Assembly: GCA_902984215.1 (NCBI GenBank)
Contig: CADWAF010003322.1
Span: forward strand, 1-12,566
Reading direction: 5' to 3'
Length of the DNA: 12,566 bases
Source: Willaertia magna
Taxonomy: Eukaryota > Heterolobosea > Eutetramitea > Acrasida > Naegleriidae
Shown here: positions 1 to 7,978 of the stretch, piece after piece
How the letters are laid out: every line of letters begins with the position of its first letter
Numbering within the stretch: the first letter of the stretch is position 1
Program-made: the position numbers and the translations under genes
The notes under the pieces: model-generated
Told to the model about the DNA's origin: nothing
Databases searched by the model: none
What the model saw: only the letters and a program-made list of their open reading frames with translations

Positions 1-53
1 TAAAATTGAAATTACAAAGTCACAATTCATCAACAAAAAAAAATTAATTTACA

Positions 54-166
54 ATGCGTTTCAAAGTTGTAGCATTAGCTGTACTTTTGTAGTAATACAA
101 TAATTGTAGAATATTTATAAACCAAAGTCTTATAAGAAGAAAACTTCAGTTTATAAGAAGAAATAA
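54..166 (+). pseudogene. internally deleted copy of the secreted Lys/Tyr/Pro-rich protein gene
   Basis: The ATG at 54 opens a 12-codon frame reading MRFKVVALAVLL, which looks like the start of a signal peptide, and then meets TAG TAA at 90-95. After about 20 bp of unrelated AT-rich sequence, bases 116-166 encode YKPKSYKKKTSVYKKK and a TAA, which is exactly the C-terminus of the larger gene at the other end of the window. That part is out of frame with the ATG (offset 62 bp). I infer a copy that kept its first codons and last codons but lost the Cys-rich and repeat regions between. Only two bases differ from the other copy in the shared coding part, both synonymous (AAG/AAA and TCT/TCA), so the event looks recent. 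The leader at 1-53 is A-rich and typical of a start context here. A 21-nt intron (90-110 region) was considered but does not join the frames. Confidence 0.7.
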
Positions 167-246
167 TTTATCAATTTAATTTGTGATGTGAAATATTGTA
201 CAAAATTGTAAAATTGTAAAATAAATTAAAGTGTGTTTTGTGTGAA
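114..246 (+). repeat. left arm of a window-spanning inverted repeat
   Basis: This segment matches the reverse complement of 12063-12190. The arms differ by two substitutions (near 126 and 130) and one 5-bp insertion in the left arm near 225; the rest is identical. The arm covers the last 17 codons of the Lys/Tyr/Pro-rich gene and about 80 bp of its 3' UTR. Weak similarity continues to about 257. The match of non-coding UTR shows recent duplication or gene conversion rather than protein-level constraint. The arms lie about 11.8 kb apart, in convergent orientation. Confidence 0.9.
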
Positions 247-280
247 GAGATCAATTTCAATTATTAGGAAAGCAAACTAA

Positions 281-1589
281 TCAAAATTTTAAGTCACCTA
301 AAAGTAAGAATTTATTAAATTCTTTATTAAACGAAATTAATTTTGTACATACGAATTGGAAATTATCCTTTATCAGTACCTTAATAACTAAGTGAACTAA
401 TATCCCATAAAGGTAAAGGTGAAAAAAGGATTCAAAACATTCACCTGAAATAAGTATTAATTTCTCACAATTACAAACATATTCTTCGTTTTTGTTTTCA
501 ACCTCTTTGTTGTACTTCATTTTGCCATTAATGATCATAGATTTTATACTGTCTGAAACTTTCTTATTTGTCAAAATAATAGCATAAACTTCATAACTGT
601 CTATTTTCATTAAAGCTTCTTCATAGAAAGCAATAATCTCAGAAAGTTGCAAAAATGCATGGCTTGAAAAATCGTCTTTTACAAATTTGTTTTGTGTGAC
701 AAATAATATCTTCTTTTCTTCATGAGTGAACAGAGTTGGTAAACAACCATCAATCCCATTTTGATTTTTCTTAACCTTTGTTACATTATACTCTGTAATG
801 ATTTCATTTGATAGAGTTTCTATGGAATCTCTATAAGTAAAGCCATTCAAATTCCCAAGCTTTTCTGAAAAAATGCATCCCTTAAATAAATTACCAATTG
901 AGAAATCCTTAATTTTTGACACAACCACAAAATAATTTAATCTGCATATAATAGTTTTTAATTCCTTATTCTTTATTGGGTTGAGTTATAAAGTCCGCTA
1001 ATAAATGATTTTCTATCCACGAAATTATTAATTTCATTGTTTGATTGATTTCATCGTCAAATTGTGTTTGTAAACAATTTTCAATTAATTTAATGATAAT
1101 ATCACATTCATCACTTAAATGGTCTACAATAATATTTAAATGTTTACCATTAAAATTTAAATCAATTAACGGTTGCATTAATTGTTGAAAAAAGTTAGCG
1201 TCTCCATAAATTCTCTAAAACTTCTTCAGCTCCATTCATCATATCCAATAAAAGGCATAAGATTATTGTTAACCCAAAAAACGATAGATGTACAAATTTT
1301 CCTGTTAACTTTAGGATACCAATTGTTCAATCCATCAATACTACTAATAATGTCGTTTTTGGAGATGCTTTTAACATTATTATCAAAGGTAGAGCCATCA
1401 ATACTTTGGAGAGGTTGTACGTTTTCATTAACATAAACCATTATCACTATCCGTCCTTAATAAACTAATTACTTCACTAGATGACCATTTTTTATATTCC
1501 CCTAATAATAGGATTGTTCTCCTAGATGACTTTAATTTCTTTGTTGTGGTTTGCTCTTCGTCATTCCTTAAGGTTCGCTTGTTTATCAT
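281..1589 (-). pseudogene. decayed gene, possible SAM-like region plus possible PD-(D/E)XK (Mrr-like) nuclease domain
   Basis: No single frame covers this gene, but five coding-like segments follow each other on the minus strand. Segment A starts at the ATG at 1589 (MINKRTLRNDEEQ) and stops at 1428. Segment B runs to the TGA at 1223, C to the TAA at 1195, D to the TAA at 966, and E to the stop at 281. Each join needs a +1 shift at or before the stop. A and B together contain W-SSSEV and a later IDGSTF motif, resembling a SAM domain weakly. Segment E has GIDG, then about 16 residues later FVTQNK, then YAIILTNKKVSD and KLILISGECFES. That spacing resembles Mrr-type PD-(D/E)XK nucleases with a QxK catalytic triplet and the usual later 'iTn' and 'lIdG' strands. 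The domain calls rest on motif recognition only. The breaks could be true decay or sequence errors. Its promoter is shared with the F-box gene. Confidence 0.5.
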
Positions 1590-1705
1590 ATTTTTCGTTA
1601 TTTTCCAGTAAATACTGGCCTGTGAAAATGGCGCTCAATTTGGTGCCTTTTCATTTTTTTTAAAAATTTTTTAAAAAATTTGGCGCCAAATCAATCAAAA
1701 AAAAA
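1590..1705. promoter_or_regulatory. divergent promoter with perfect E2F-like palindrome
   Basis: This 116-bp gap separates the ATG of the decayed minus-strand gene from the ATG of the F-box gene. At 1679-1690 it holds TTTGGCGCCAAA, a perfect 12-bp palindrome matching the E2F/DP consensus TTTSGCGC on both strands, only 15 bp before the F-box ATG. A second, partial site (ATGGCGCTC, then TTTGGTGCC) lies at 1629-1647. The long A and T runs around it are typical of spacers here. That E2F binds is inference. Confidence 0.5.
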
Positions 1706-2680
1706 ATGTCAGAAAACGAAATGGATGACACTAAAAATAATAATAATAAACGAAAAAGAAAATATTGTAAAGAATTAGTTAAAAAATTAAAACAAGATAT
1801 TTTACAATATGATAATAATTCTTTATCTACTTATTTTAATTTTATACAGCATTATATAAATAAAGAAATAAAAAATAATCCAAAAAACAGTTCATTATTA
1901 ATTACAAAATTGCCTGTGGAAATTTTAATTAATATTTTACAATTTTTAGATTTTAATAATTTATTTAATTTTTATAAAGTTTGTAAAGATTGGTATTCTT
2001 TATTGTTTTGTAATGAATATTTTTGGAATTTACAATATTTTAATTATTTAATAATTGTTGAAAATAAAAAATTGGAAAATCAAAATAAAAAATTTAAAAA
2101 AAATAAAAAAAATAAAAATTTAAATGAAAATTTAAAAAAAATAAATTGGAAAGAAAAAAGAAATTATTTAATTTTAAAATTTAATAAATATTTAAACCAA
2201 TTAGATTTAATTAAAAATAAAAAATATAAATTTATTAACATTATTTTCGATTTGGAAGATCATGAATCTAGTTACAATGAAGAACTTAATTTATTAAGTG
2301 ATGTTAAAAAAAATAATAATGAAATAAATAATGAAACAGATTTATTGTTTACAAAAAATACAATGTTTACAAAAATAAATGTAGTTACTATTAATAGATA
2401 TGAAGATGATGGTGGTGGATTAAAATGTGATGGAAATGTTGAAGGATATTTCTTTTACGATAAAAGTCCAATTTTCTTTAAATTTATTTTAAACTTTAAA
2501 GTTGACTATGATGTGAATGGTGGGAAGTCATGGGACTATAATTTATCTTTTTACAAAGACAATAAAGAGTTTAAAATTTTAGAAAAAATTGATAAAAATA
2601 AATATATAATTAATAAAAATTCTAAAAAACAAATTAAGGAATGGTTACAATTTAAGTATAATAGTGATGTTGATTATTAG
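1706..2680 (+). CDS. F-box domain protein (frame continues past its TAG)
   Basis: The 324-residue product begins at an ATG after an A-run and has a charged N-terminus with a KRKRK stretch (residues 15-19). A clear F-box lies at about residues 66-110: LPVEILINILQFL, then a KVCKDWYSLL block and a Trp at 107. F-box proteins bind Skp1 in SCF ubiquitin ligases and recruit substrates through the rest of the chain. Here residues 120-220 are Lys/Asn-rich with low complexity, and residues 235-324 form a more ordered domain containing GGGLKCDG and GKSWDYNLSFYK that I do not recognise. The frame stops at TAG (2678-2680) but stays open for 58 more good codons, so the stop may be a nonsense change, a readthrough site or an error. 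It converges on the protease gene downstream. Confidence 0.8.
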   Translation: MSENEMDDTKNNNNKRKRKYCKELVKKLKQDILQYDNNSLSTYFNFIQHYINKEIKNNPKNSSLLITKLPVEILINILQFLDFNNLFNFYKVCKDWYSLLFCNEYFWNLQYFNYLIIVENKKLENQNKKFKKNKKNKNLNENLKKINWKEKRNYLILKFNKYLNQLDLIKNKKYKFINIIFDLEDHESSYNEELNLLSDVKKNNNEINNETDLLFTKNTMFTKINVVTINRYEDDGGGLKCDGNVEGYFFYDKSPIFFKFILNFKVDYDVNGGKSWDYNLSFYKDNKEFKILEKIDKNKYIINKNSKKQIKEWLQFKYNSDVDY

Positions 2681-2857
2681 TTGGTTGAAACTTTTTTACC
2701 GGAAGAATTAAGCTTTTTAGATTTGGGTGATTATAGAATGGGTTTATTAGAAAAATGTTTACAAATAGAAGACGAAGAAGAGAATGAAGAAGATCTAGAA
2801 GAAAATCAAAAAGAAAACATCCAGGGTGAAGAATCTGAAGAAGAAAAATCCCAATAA
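2681..2857 (+). other. in-frame coding-like extension of the F-box gene beyond TAG
   Basis: The F-box frame runs on for 58 codons to a TAA at 2855-2857. The first half reads LVETFLPEELSFLDLGDYRM and looks like ordered protein; the second half is an acidic Glu-rich tail. Random AT-rich DNA would rarely keep such a frame or composition. One base change, TGG to TAG, would account for the stop and would give DYWLVETFLP. With the extension the product would be about 383 residues. It ends 44 bp before the stop of the convergent protease gene. Confidence 0.6.
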
Positions 2858-2901
2858 TAATAATTTATTGAGCTCACAATAAAATTATTTACAAAAATAA
2901 C

Positions 2902-5116
2902 TTAATTACTAAAAAGTATACACATCACACTGACAAACATGGCAGGTAAAAGTGATAAAAGTCTATTTAAAGTAGAAGCAATACTTAAAATATTTCTATT
3001 ATCACAATCACTTCCATCATAACCATAAAAACATAAACATTGATCATCATAACAAAATCCATGTTTACAATTATCAACTCCACAAGTTTGTTTTGGTGGA
3101 GATAAAGGCGAGGATGTTGCTGCTGCACTTGGAGAACTATAGAAAAAGGGTGACGATGAAGAAGCGGAGGAAGAAATATCACATGAGGGGGAATCTGAGG
3201 ATTTGTAACATTTGCATTCACCATTGAAACAAACGCCACGTGAATCCATCCAACCACATTCACTATTCTTTGCTCCTAACTTTGTTGTAACTGGACATAA
3301 TTGTGTAGAATCATCAAAAGTACTTCCCTTAGTTGATATTGATTGATTATAAGTAATTGCAGATAATAAATTAACTATACCCCAACCATAATTATTATCA
3401 GGCGCATTATTTCTTGATGCTGTCATTGTCAATGCTTTTCTTATCTCTAAAGGTGTCCAATCAGGATTATATTGTAACATTAAAGCAACACAACCAGCAA
3501 CTAGTGGGGTTGCAAAACTTGTTCCACTACTTTGTTGATATGCACTAGTTGAATATGGATTAACTAAATAAGTTTGACCACCTCTTGCACAAATAGAAGG
3601 GGCTATCCTTCCATCATCTGTTGGTCCTCTAGATGAAAAAGAACTAATTAAACCTTGAATATCAACTGAACCAACAGAAATTGCACCAAAAGCATCTGAC
3701 GGAACACCAATACCATTAAGCCCTTCATTCCCAGCTGCAAGAACTGCAACTATACCTTTATAACGTATAGCTATATTAACTACCTTTGTAAGTGGTGAAG
3801 TAACACCATTATAATTATTCTTTGCATGAGAATACCAATCTGTATAACCCAAAGATGCAGAAATAATGTCAGCTCCTAATGCCTCAGCCCATTCAACAGC
3901 TGCAATAAAGTTATCTTCTTCAATAGGTGTTTCTGAACGAATATCTTCTGTTTTAGCTAAAAGTAAAGTTACGTTTGGAGCAACACCCATATAATATCCT
4001 TCATCATAGCCTGCAATTGCAGAAAGAACTGACGTACCATGTTGGGCTGTACTTGGGTCTTCACCTGGCTCATTATCAACATTTGTATCTTTATTTACAA
4101 AATCATAAGTTGCAATTACCTTTAAATGTTTAAAAGCACGATGTTGATTAATATGAAAACCACTGTCACAAACAGCCATTGTAATATTATAACCTGATAA
4201 GTTTGGGAATAATGTTTTTGTTGAAATTACCCTTATTTGTTCTAATTGTTCATAAGATACACCGTAAATCCCATTTTGTTGTAAATTTCTTTTACTGACA
4301 ATGACAGGTTGTATTGTTTCTACTTCTTTTGTTTTTTTAAAAGAAATTACTGGTTCTACTCTTTCAACGAATGGTAATCTTTCAATTTTTTCTTTTTGTG
4401 AAGGTGTCACATCAGTAATACTAAAAGCATTTAACCAATTACTTTTCACTCTAATACTTTGATCTTTTCTTTTGTAATAAATTATTTAATAAATTAAGAT
4501 ATAATGTTAAAAAAAAAAGAAATGCTTACCTTAAAAAGTGACCTTCAATATATTGAATATAAGGTTCATAGAGAGGAATATCATGAATTGAATAATCATT
4601 ATTACTGACAATAGTTTCATCTTTTTTAAATATAGCAGTAGTAAATTCAGATCTTTTTCTTCTTCTTTCCAAAGCCTTTTCGGAAATTTCAATCATATTT
4701 TTATTATTAACAAATCTATCTTTTGTTAAAATTCTTTTATGAATAATTGATTGTAATTCTTTCATTGAATTAATTTGATTAATATCTTGTCCTTTATCTT
4801 TTAAATAAATCCACATGTTAGTTTTTTCTTCTTCTTTTAATTGATTATCTTTTGCGAATCTTACGCTAGCACTGTCCAAGCCTAAACCAAAACAAAGTAA
4901 TGACATGAGAAAGGCTATCAGTAAAACAAGACCAAAGAATCGTAAAGATGATTTCAATCTGGTCATTTTTTTGAATGGTTCTTTTCCTTCTTCTTTTCTG
5001 CTGCCTGTTAGAACATCATCTTGTTCTTCAATAGAATCCATGACAAGATTTTGGTGACTGTTCTCGTTGTTATTGTTAACAATAATGGAAGAAGAGGATG
5101 AAGAAATGCAAGGCAT
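2902..5116 (-). CDS. membrane-anchored subtilisin-like serine protease (S8), two exons
   Basis: Exon 1 is 5116-4530 and exon 2 is 4450-2902; the joined product has 711 residues. A basic stretch followed by a hydrophobic segment at about 59-80 suggests a type II membrane anchor. Residues 101-235 form a prodomain (WIYLKDKG, ALERRRKR, SNWLNAFSI, LPFVERVEPV) of the type seen in Bacteroidetes secreted S8 proteases. The catalytic triad is present: Asp291 in AVCDSGF, His333 in AQHGTS and Ser507 in SGTSFATP, with the oxyanion Asn437 in AAGNEG. Residues about 585-620 and 651-679 are Cys-rich EGF/tenascin-like modules separated by a Ser/Pro linker. The last 20 residues are hydrophobic, suggesting a GPI signal or a second anchor. 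I infer that it acts at the cell surface or in secretory compartments and that prodomain removal would free the enzyme from the N-terminal anchor. Its natural substrate is unknown. Confidence 0.9.
4451..4529 (-). other. spliceosomal intron in the subtilase gene (79 nt)
   Basis: The donor reads AAG|GTAAGC and the acceptor TATTAG|A on the minus strand. Exon 1 ends with two bases of a codon (AG) and exon 2 supplies the third (A), restoring Arg196 followed by Val-Lys-Ser-Asn-Trp. The join rebuilds a conserved prodomain block (xSxWLNA), which supports it independently. Without splicing the frame meets TAA at once. Confidence 0.9.
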
Positions 5117-5270
5117 TATTGTTAATTTTCTTTATTCTTGTTTTTTATTTACCATAGTTGACCATAAATAAATTAAAAGATAACACAAAATCATTTATAG
5201 ATTTCCATACTACAATACAGTACGTTATTTTCTATAATAAAAGTAATTTTCTTATAACTTATAATGTACA

Positions 5271-6929
5271 TTATAATTGCATTTCAATGTCCATTACATC
5301 TAATTGTAGAATTTGAGCATTAAAAGGAATTTCTTGGTTATAAAATTTTGCCAATAATGAACCAAAACTTGGTTCTGTTCTTCCAAAATCACCATTAATA
5401 AATTCTTTTACGTAAGTTCCAGCACTTGTAGTTAAATCTAATACTAAATAATGTTTGTTTATCATTTCATGTACTTTCATTTCATGTATTATTTTTAATC
5501 TTGTTTGTTGTGATCTTCTGTGTAATACTCTTAATGGTGTTTTTTGATAAATTGTTACATCTTTTAGGTTTTCTAAATATTCTTTTACTTTGTTTGTTAA
5601 TTTCTTTTCTTCTTCCTTAGTAATTAAATTACTTTCACACCAAACAACACAACGATATCTTTTTCTTTTTTCTTCTGCTCCTTCCCTCATCTTTTGACAA
5701 ATAGTATTATTTAAATGAAATTGTAAAGTATGTATCTCAATTGATTGATTTGATTCTTGATTAATGAATTTTGTCATCTCTAACAATTGACCTTCCGTAA
5801 AATGTGGTTTTCTAGGATTAAAAACTGAAAACACAAAAGGCCTTCCATTACCCAACATTCTTACATTCTTATCTTCCCTTCCAGATGAATCCATCTTATA
5901 AGAATCACCTTTTGAAAAGAAAAGTAAAGGCTTTCCAATTAATGTATCAACACTTCTTTCATTAGCCTCTTTCTCCTCTTCTAATTCATCTTCCTTCATA
6001 AACCATGGAGATTGAGGTAAACCTCTTTCTAACTTTTTATAATAGCCTGAAAAGTAAACAACCGAATGAACACCTTGAATTAAAACAAACTCCTTTACTT
6101 CATCTCCTTCTTTAATTGAATCTTCTTTCAATGCATTAACCTTCCATTCACCTTTAGGTACTTCTAACTCTATAATCTTCTCTAACTCTTTAAAATCTTG
6201 AATCTTTAAAATCCTTTGAACTTCTTCATTATTTTGTTTATCATTTTTTGATTTCTTTCTCTTCTTTTTTAATGGAGATAAATATTCTAAAGCATTCGTT
6301 TCGATATTTTCATTTAGTTTTAAGATAATTTCATCATCAAATTTAATTTCAAATAGAAAATTAGAGGATTGTAAACACTTTAATTTATTATTTGAATATT
6401 TCTCAAAAATTTCACTCAAAATTGATTTAAAAAGTCTTTTTTTATCAATTTCAGTTGTAATTGTTAATAATAAATTTTCATTATTTAAATCTTTAAATTC
6501 ATTATATAAAATAAATTGAAAACAATGTTCTCTAATTGGGTAATGATGTGAAAAACTTAAAGATAAATGAAAAGAATCAATATTTTCGTATTCTTTTAAA
6601 ATTAATTCCATTTGTTTAGGAAGTTTATTATGAAGATATTCATCTTGAAAAGCCCCGAAACAAACTTTACATCTTTTAGTTAAAATTAATTTTTCCTTAT
6701 TATCAATCAATGGATTAGTATCAATAGCATCCACTTCCATTGTTGTTGTTTCCGTATCGTAAGAAGAAGCTCTTTCTTCTTTAAAGAGATAATTTAAAAT
6801 TTCTTGTTCAGTTTTTGAATAGATTGAAAAATTCATAGTAAATAAATTAAAATAACAGCAAGTACATCTAGTACAACAGCCTAATGAAATAGCCTTCTCA
6901 AAGGCTAGTTTTAGGGAAGGCAAGTTCAT
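5271..6929 (-). CDS. PUS10: tRNA pseudouridine synthase Pus10
   Basis: Pus10 converts uridine 54 and/or 55 of tRNA to pseudouridine in archaea and many eukaryotes. I take the ATG at 6929, giving 552 residues; the open frame extends upstream only to a TTG and has no earlier ATG. The N-terminal part has paired Cys motifs (CTRC near residue 20 and CKVC near 88) expected for the zinc-binding region next to the THUMP-like domain. A Lys-rich linker lies near residues 222-230. The conserved YYKKLERGLPQSPW block (about 296-309) precedes the catalytic motif SGRED (Asp353), then VRMLGNGRPF, PLRVLHRR and AGTYVKEFINGDFGRT near the C-terminus, all Pus10 signatures. In relatives the catalytic motif usually reads GREDVDVR; here it is GREDKNVR, with the second Asp replaced by Asn. 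The presumed catalytic Asp is retained. It is divergent from the NHL gene. Confidence 0.93.
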   Translation of the reverse strand: MNLPSLKLAFEKAISLGCCTRCTCCYFNLFTMNFSIYSKTEQEILNYLFKEERASSYDTETTTMEVDAIDTNPLIDNKEKLILTKRCKVCFGAFQDEYLHNKLPKQMELILKEYENIDSFHLSLSFSHHYPIREHCFQFILYNEFKDLNNENLLLTITTEIDKKRLFKSILSEIFEKYSNNKLKCLQSSNFLFEIKFDDEIILKLNENIETNALEYLSPLKKKRKKSKNDKQNNEEVQRILKIQDFKELEKIIELEVPKGEWKVNALKEDSIKEGDEVKEFVLIQGVHSVVYFSGYYKKLERGLPQSPWFMKEDELEEEKEANERSVDTLIGKPLLFFSKGDSYKMDSSGREDKNVRMLGNGRPFVFSVFNPRKPHFTEGQLLEMTKFINQESNQSIEIHTLQFHLNNTICQKMREGAEEKRKRYRCVVWCESNLITKEEEKKLTNKVKEYLENLKDVTIYQKTPLRVLHRRSQQTRLKIIHEMKVHEMINKHYLVLDLTTSAGTYVKEFINGDFGRTEPSFGSLLAKFYNQEIPFNAQILQLDVMDIEMQL

Positions 6930-7012
6930 AGTTTTATTTTTTTTACTTTCAAAAAAAATTGGCGCGGTTATTGGATTTGCATTAAAATTTTCTTTAGGAT
7001 TGTACAAGCAAT
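6930..7012. promoter_or_regulatory. 83-bp divergent promoter, PUS10 / NHL gene
   Basis: Only 83 bp separate the two start codons. The gap contains ATTGGCGCGG at 6958-6967, which fits an E2F-like TTSGCGC core, and just after it ATTGG at 6970-6974, an inverted CCAAT box. Both genes must have very short leaders. Factor binding is inferred from the motifs only. Confidence 0.45.
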
Positions 7013-7945
7013 ATGAATTTTAATGATGAAATGGATCAACAAGTAATCGGAGATATTACTATTCATACATTAGATGAAGAATACTATAAAGAAGGAATAA
7101 CCGCTAACTTTTTACATAATAAATTAAAACAAAAACTTTGTTCAAAAAAGATTATTCCTTTTAGTGGAGAGTTTAAACTAGTTAAAAAATTTGAAGGATT
7201 AAACAAGCCTTATGACTTGAAAGTAGATGATGATTTCGTATTTGTTGCTGATAGAAATAATAAACGAATTTGCGTTTTCAATAAAGACTTGGATTTAATA
7301 AAACATTTCCAACTACCAGGCAACCCTAGAGGACTTTGTCTAGATCCACATAACCCTAACATAATATATGTCAGTTGTGGAGAAGTAGCCGATCAACATA
7401 AGATATTTAAGTTGGATAAGTTTTCTGGAGTTGTATTGGGATCTTTAGGGTCAGGACAAGCTGGTAATCAAAAGGATCAATTTTACTCTCCAACTTGTAT
7501 GGTTATAGATAAAGATACTTATCGTATGTTTGTTTGTGAAGAACATAATAATAGAATAACTGTTATTTCACTAATTAAAGAAGAACAAGAATATTCTTTT
7601 AAAACTGCTAGTCATCCTGTTGGTATTGATATAACTTTAGATAATTGTATTTTAGTATCAGAATTTAATGGATATTCCATAACAAAATATACAAAAGAAG
7701 GAAAGTTTATTGAAAAAGTTAAAAGAACTGATCATCCAATTGCTGTTAAAGTAGATAAATTAAATGGTGATATTTATATATGTGAATCTTGGATCAGTAC
7801 AATATCAGTTTTAGATAAAAATAAGAAACCTAAGAAATCTTTTAAATCTTCAGAATTTAACAGACCTTATGGATTAGAAATTGATGATAAAGGCTACGTT
7901 TTTGTAACTGCTAAAGAATCTAATGGAATATACGTATTTAAATAA
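7013..7945 (+). CDS. NHL-repeat beta-propeller protein
   Basis: This 310-residue intronless product has a short acidic N-terminal region (about 1-55) and then a run of about six NHL-type blades. Typical blade cores are KPYDLKVDDDFVFVADRNNKRICVFN (as two adjoining parts, about residues 65-90), NPRGLCLDPHNPNIIYVSC, SPTCMVIDKD, HPVGIDITLDNCILVSEFNG, HPIAVKVDKLNGDIYICE and RPYGLEIDDKGYVFVTAKES. Each has the P-x-G/A-(I/L)-x-(V/I)-D start and the (V/I)xV-ADxxNxxI end of the family. No RING, B-box, signal peptide or membrane segment is visible, so it is a stand-alone propeller, probably cytosolic. Such proteins bind proteins or RNA; the partner here cannot be told. It ends 33 bp before the stop of RPA2, tail to tail. 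Confidence 0.85.
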   Translation: MNFNDEMDQQVIGDITIHTLDEEYYKEGITANFLHNKLKQKLCSKKIIPFSGEFKLVKKFEGLNKPYDLKVDDDFVFVADRNNKRICVFNKDLDLIKHFQLPGNPRGLCLDPHNPNIIYVSCGEVADQHKIFKLDKFSGVVLGSLGSGQAGNQKDQFYSPTCMVIDKDTYRMFVCEEHNNRITVISLIKEEQEYSFKTASHPVGIDITLDNCILVSEFNGYSITKYTKEGKFIEKVKRTDHPIAVKVDKLNGDIYICESWISTISVLDKNKKPKKSFKSSEFNRPYGLEIDDKGYVFVTAKESNGIYVFK

Positions 7946-7978
7946 TTATTTTTATTGTAAATTACATTTGTAAATATT

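Noticed and set aside
90..110. A 21-nt GT-AG mini-intron in the left gene copy
   Set aside because: Removing it does not join the signal-peptide frame to the YKPKSYKKK frame, and confirmed introns here are 60-80 nt.
966..1430. Euplotes-like programmed +1 frameshifting
   Set aside because: The stops differ (TAA, TGA, TAA, TAA) with no shared slippery codon before them, TGA is not used for Cys here, and the intact genes need no shifts. Decay or base errors are simpler.
1182..1436. 84-codon plus-strand frame
   Set aside because: It is antisense to the better coding segments of the decayed minus-strand gene, with Leu/Ser-rich composition typical of a shadow frame.
2678..2680. Reassigned TAG codon (alternative genetic code)
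   Set aside because: Only one in-frame TAG is seen, and a single TGG to TAG change explains it. Other genes read well in the standard code, so there is not enough evidence for reassignment.
2985..3263. 92-codon minus-strand frame
   Set aside because: It is an out-of-frame shadow of the protease C-terminal EGF-like region.
7005..7007. Upstream TTG as the PUS10 start
   Set aside because: A eukaryotic TTG start is unlikely, and the ATG at 6929 lies just before the conserved region and leaves an 83-bp promoter.
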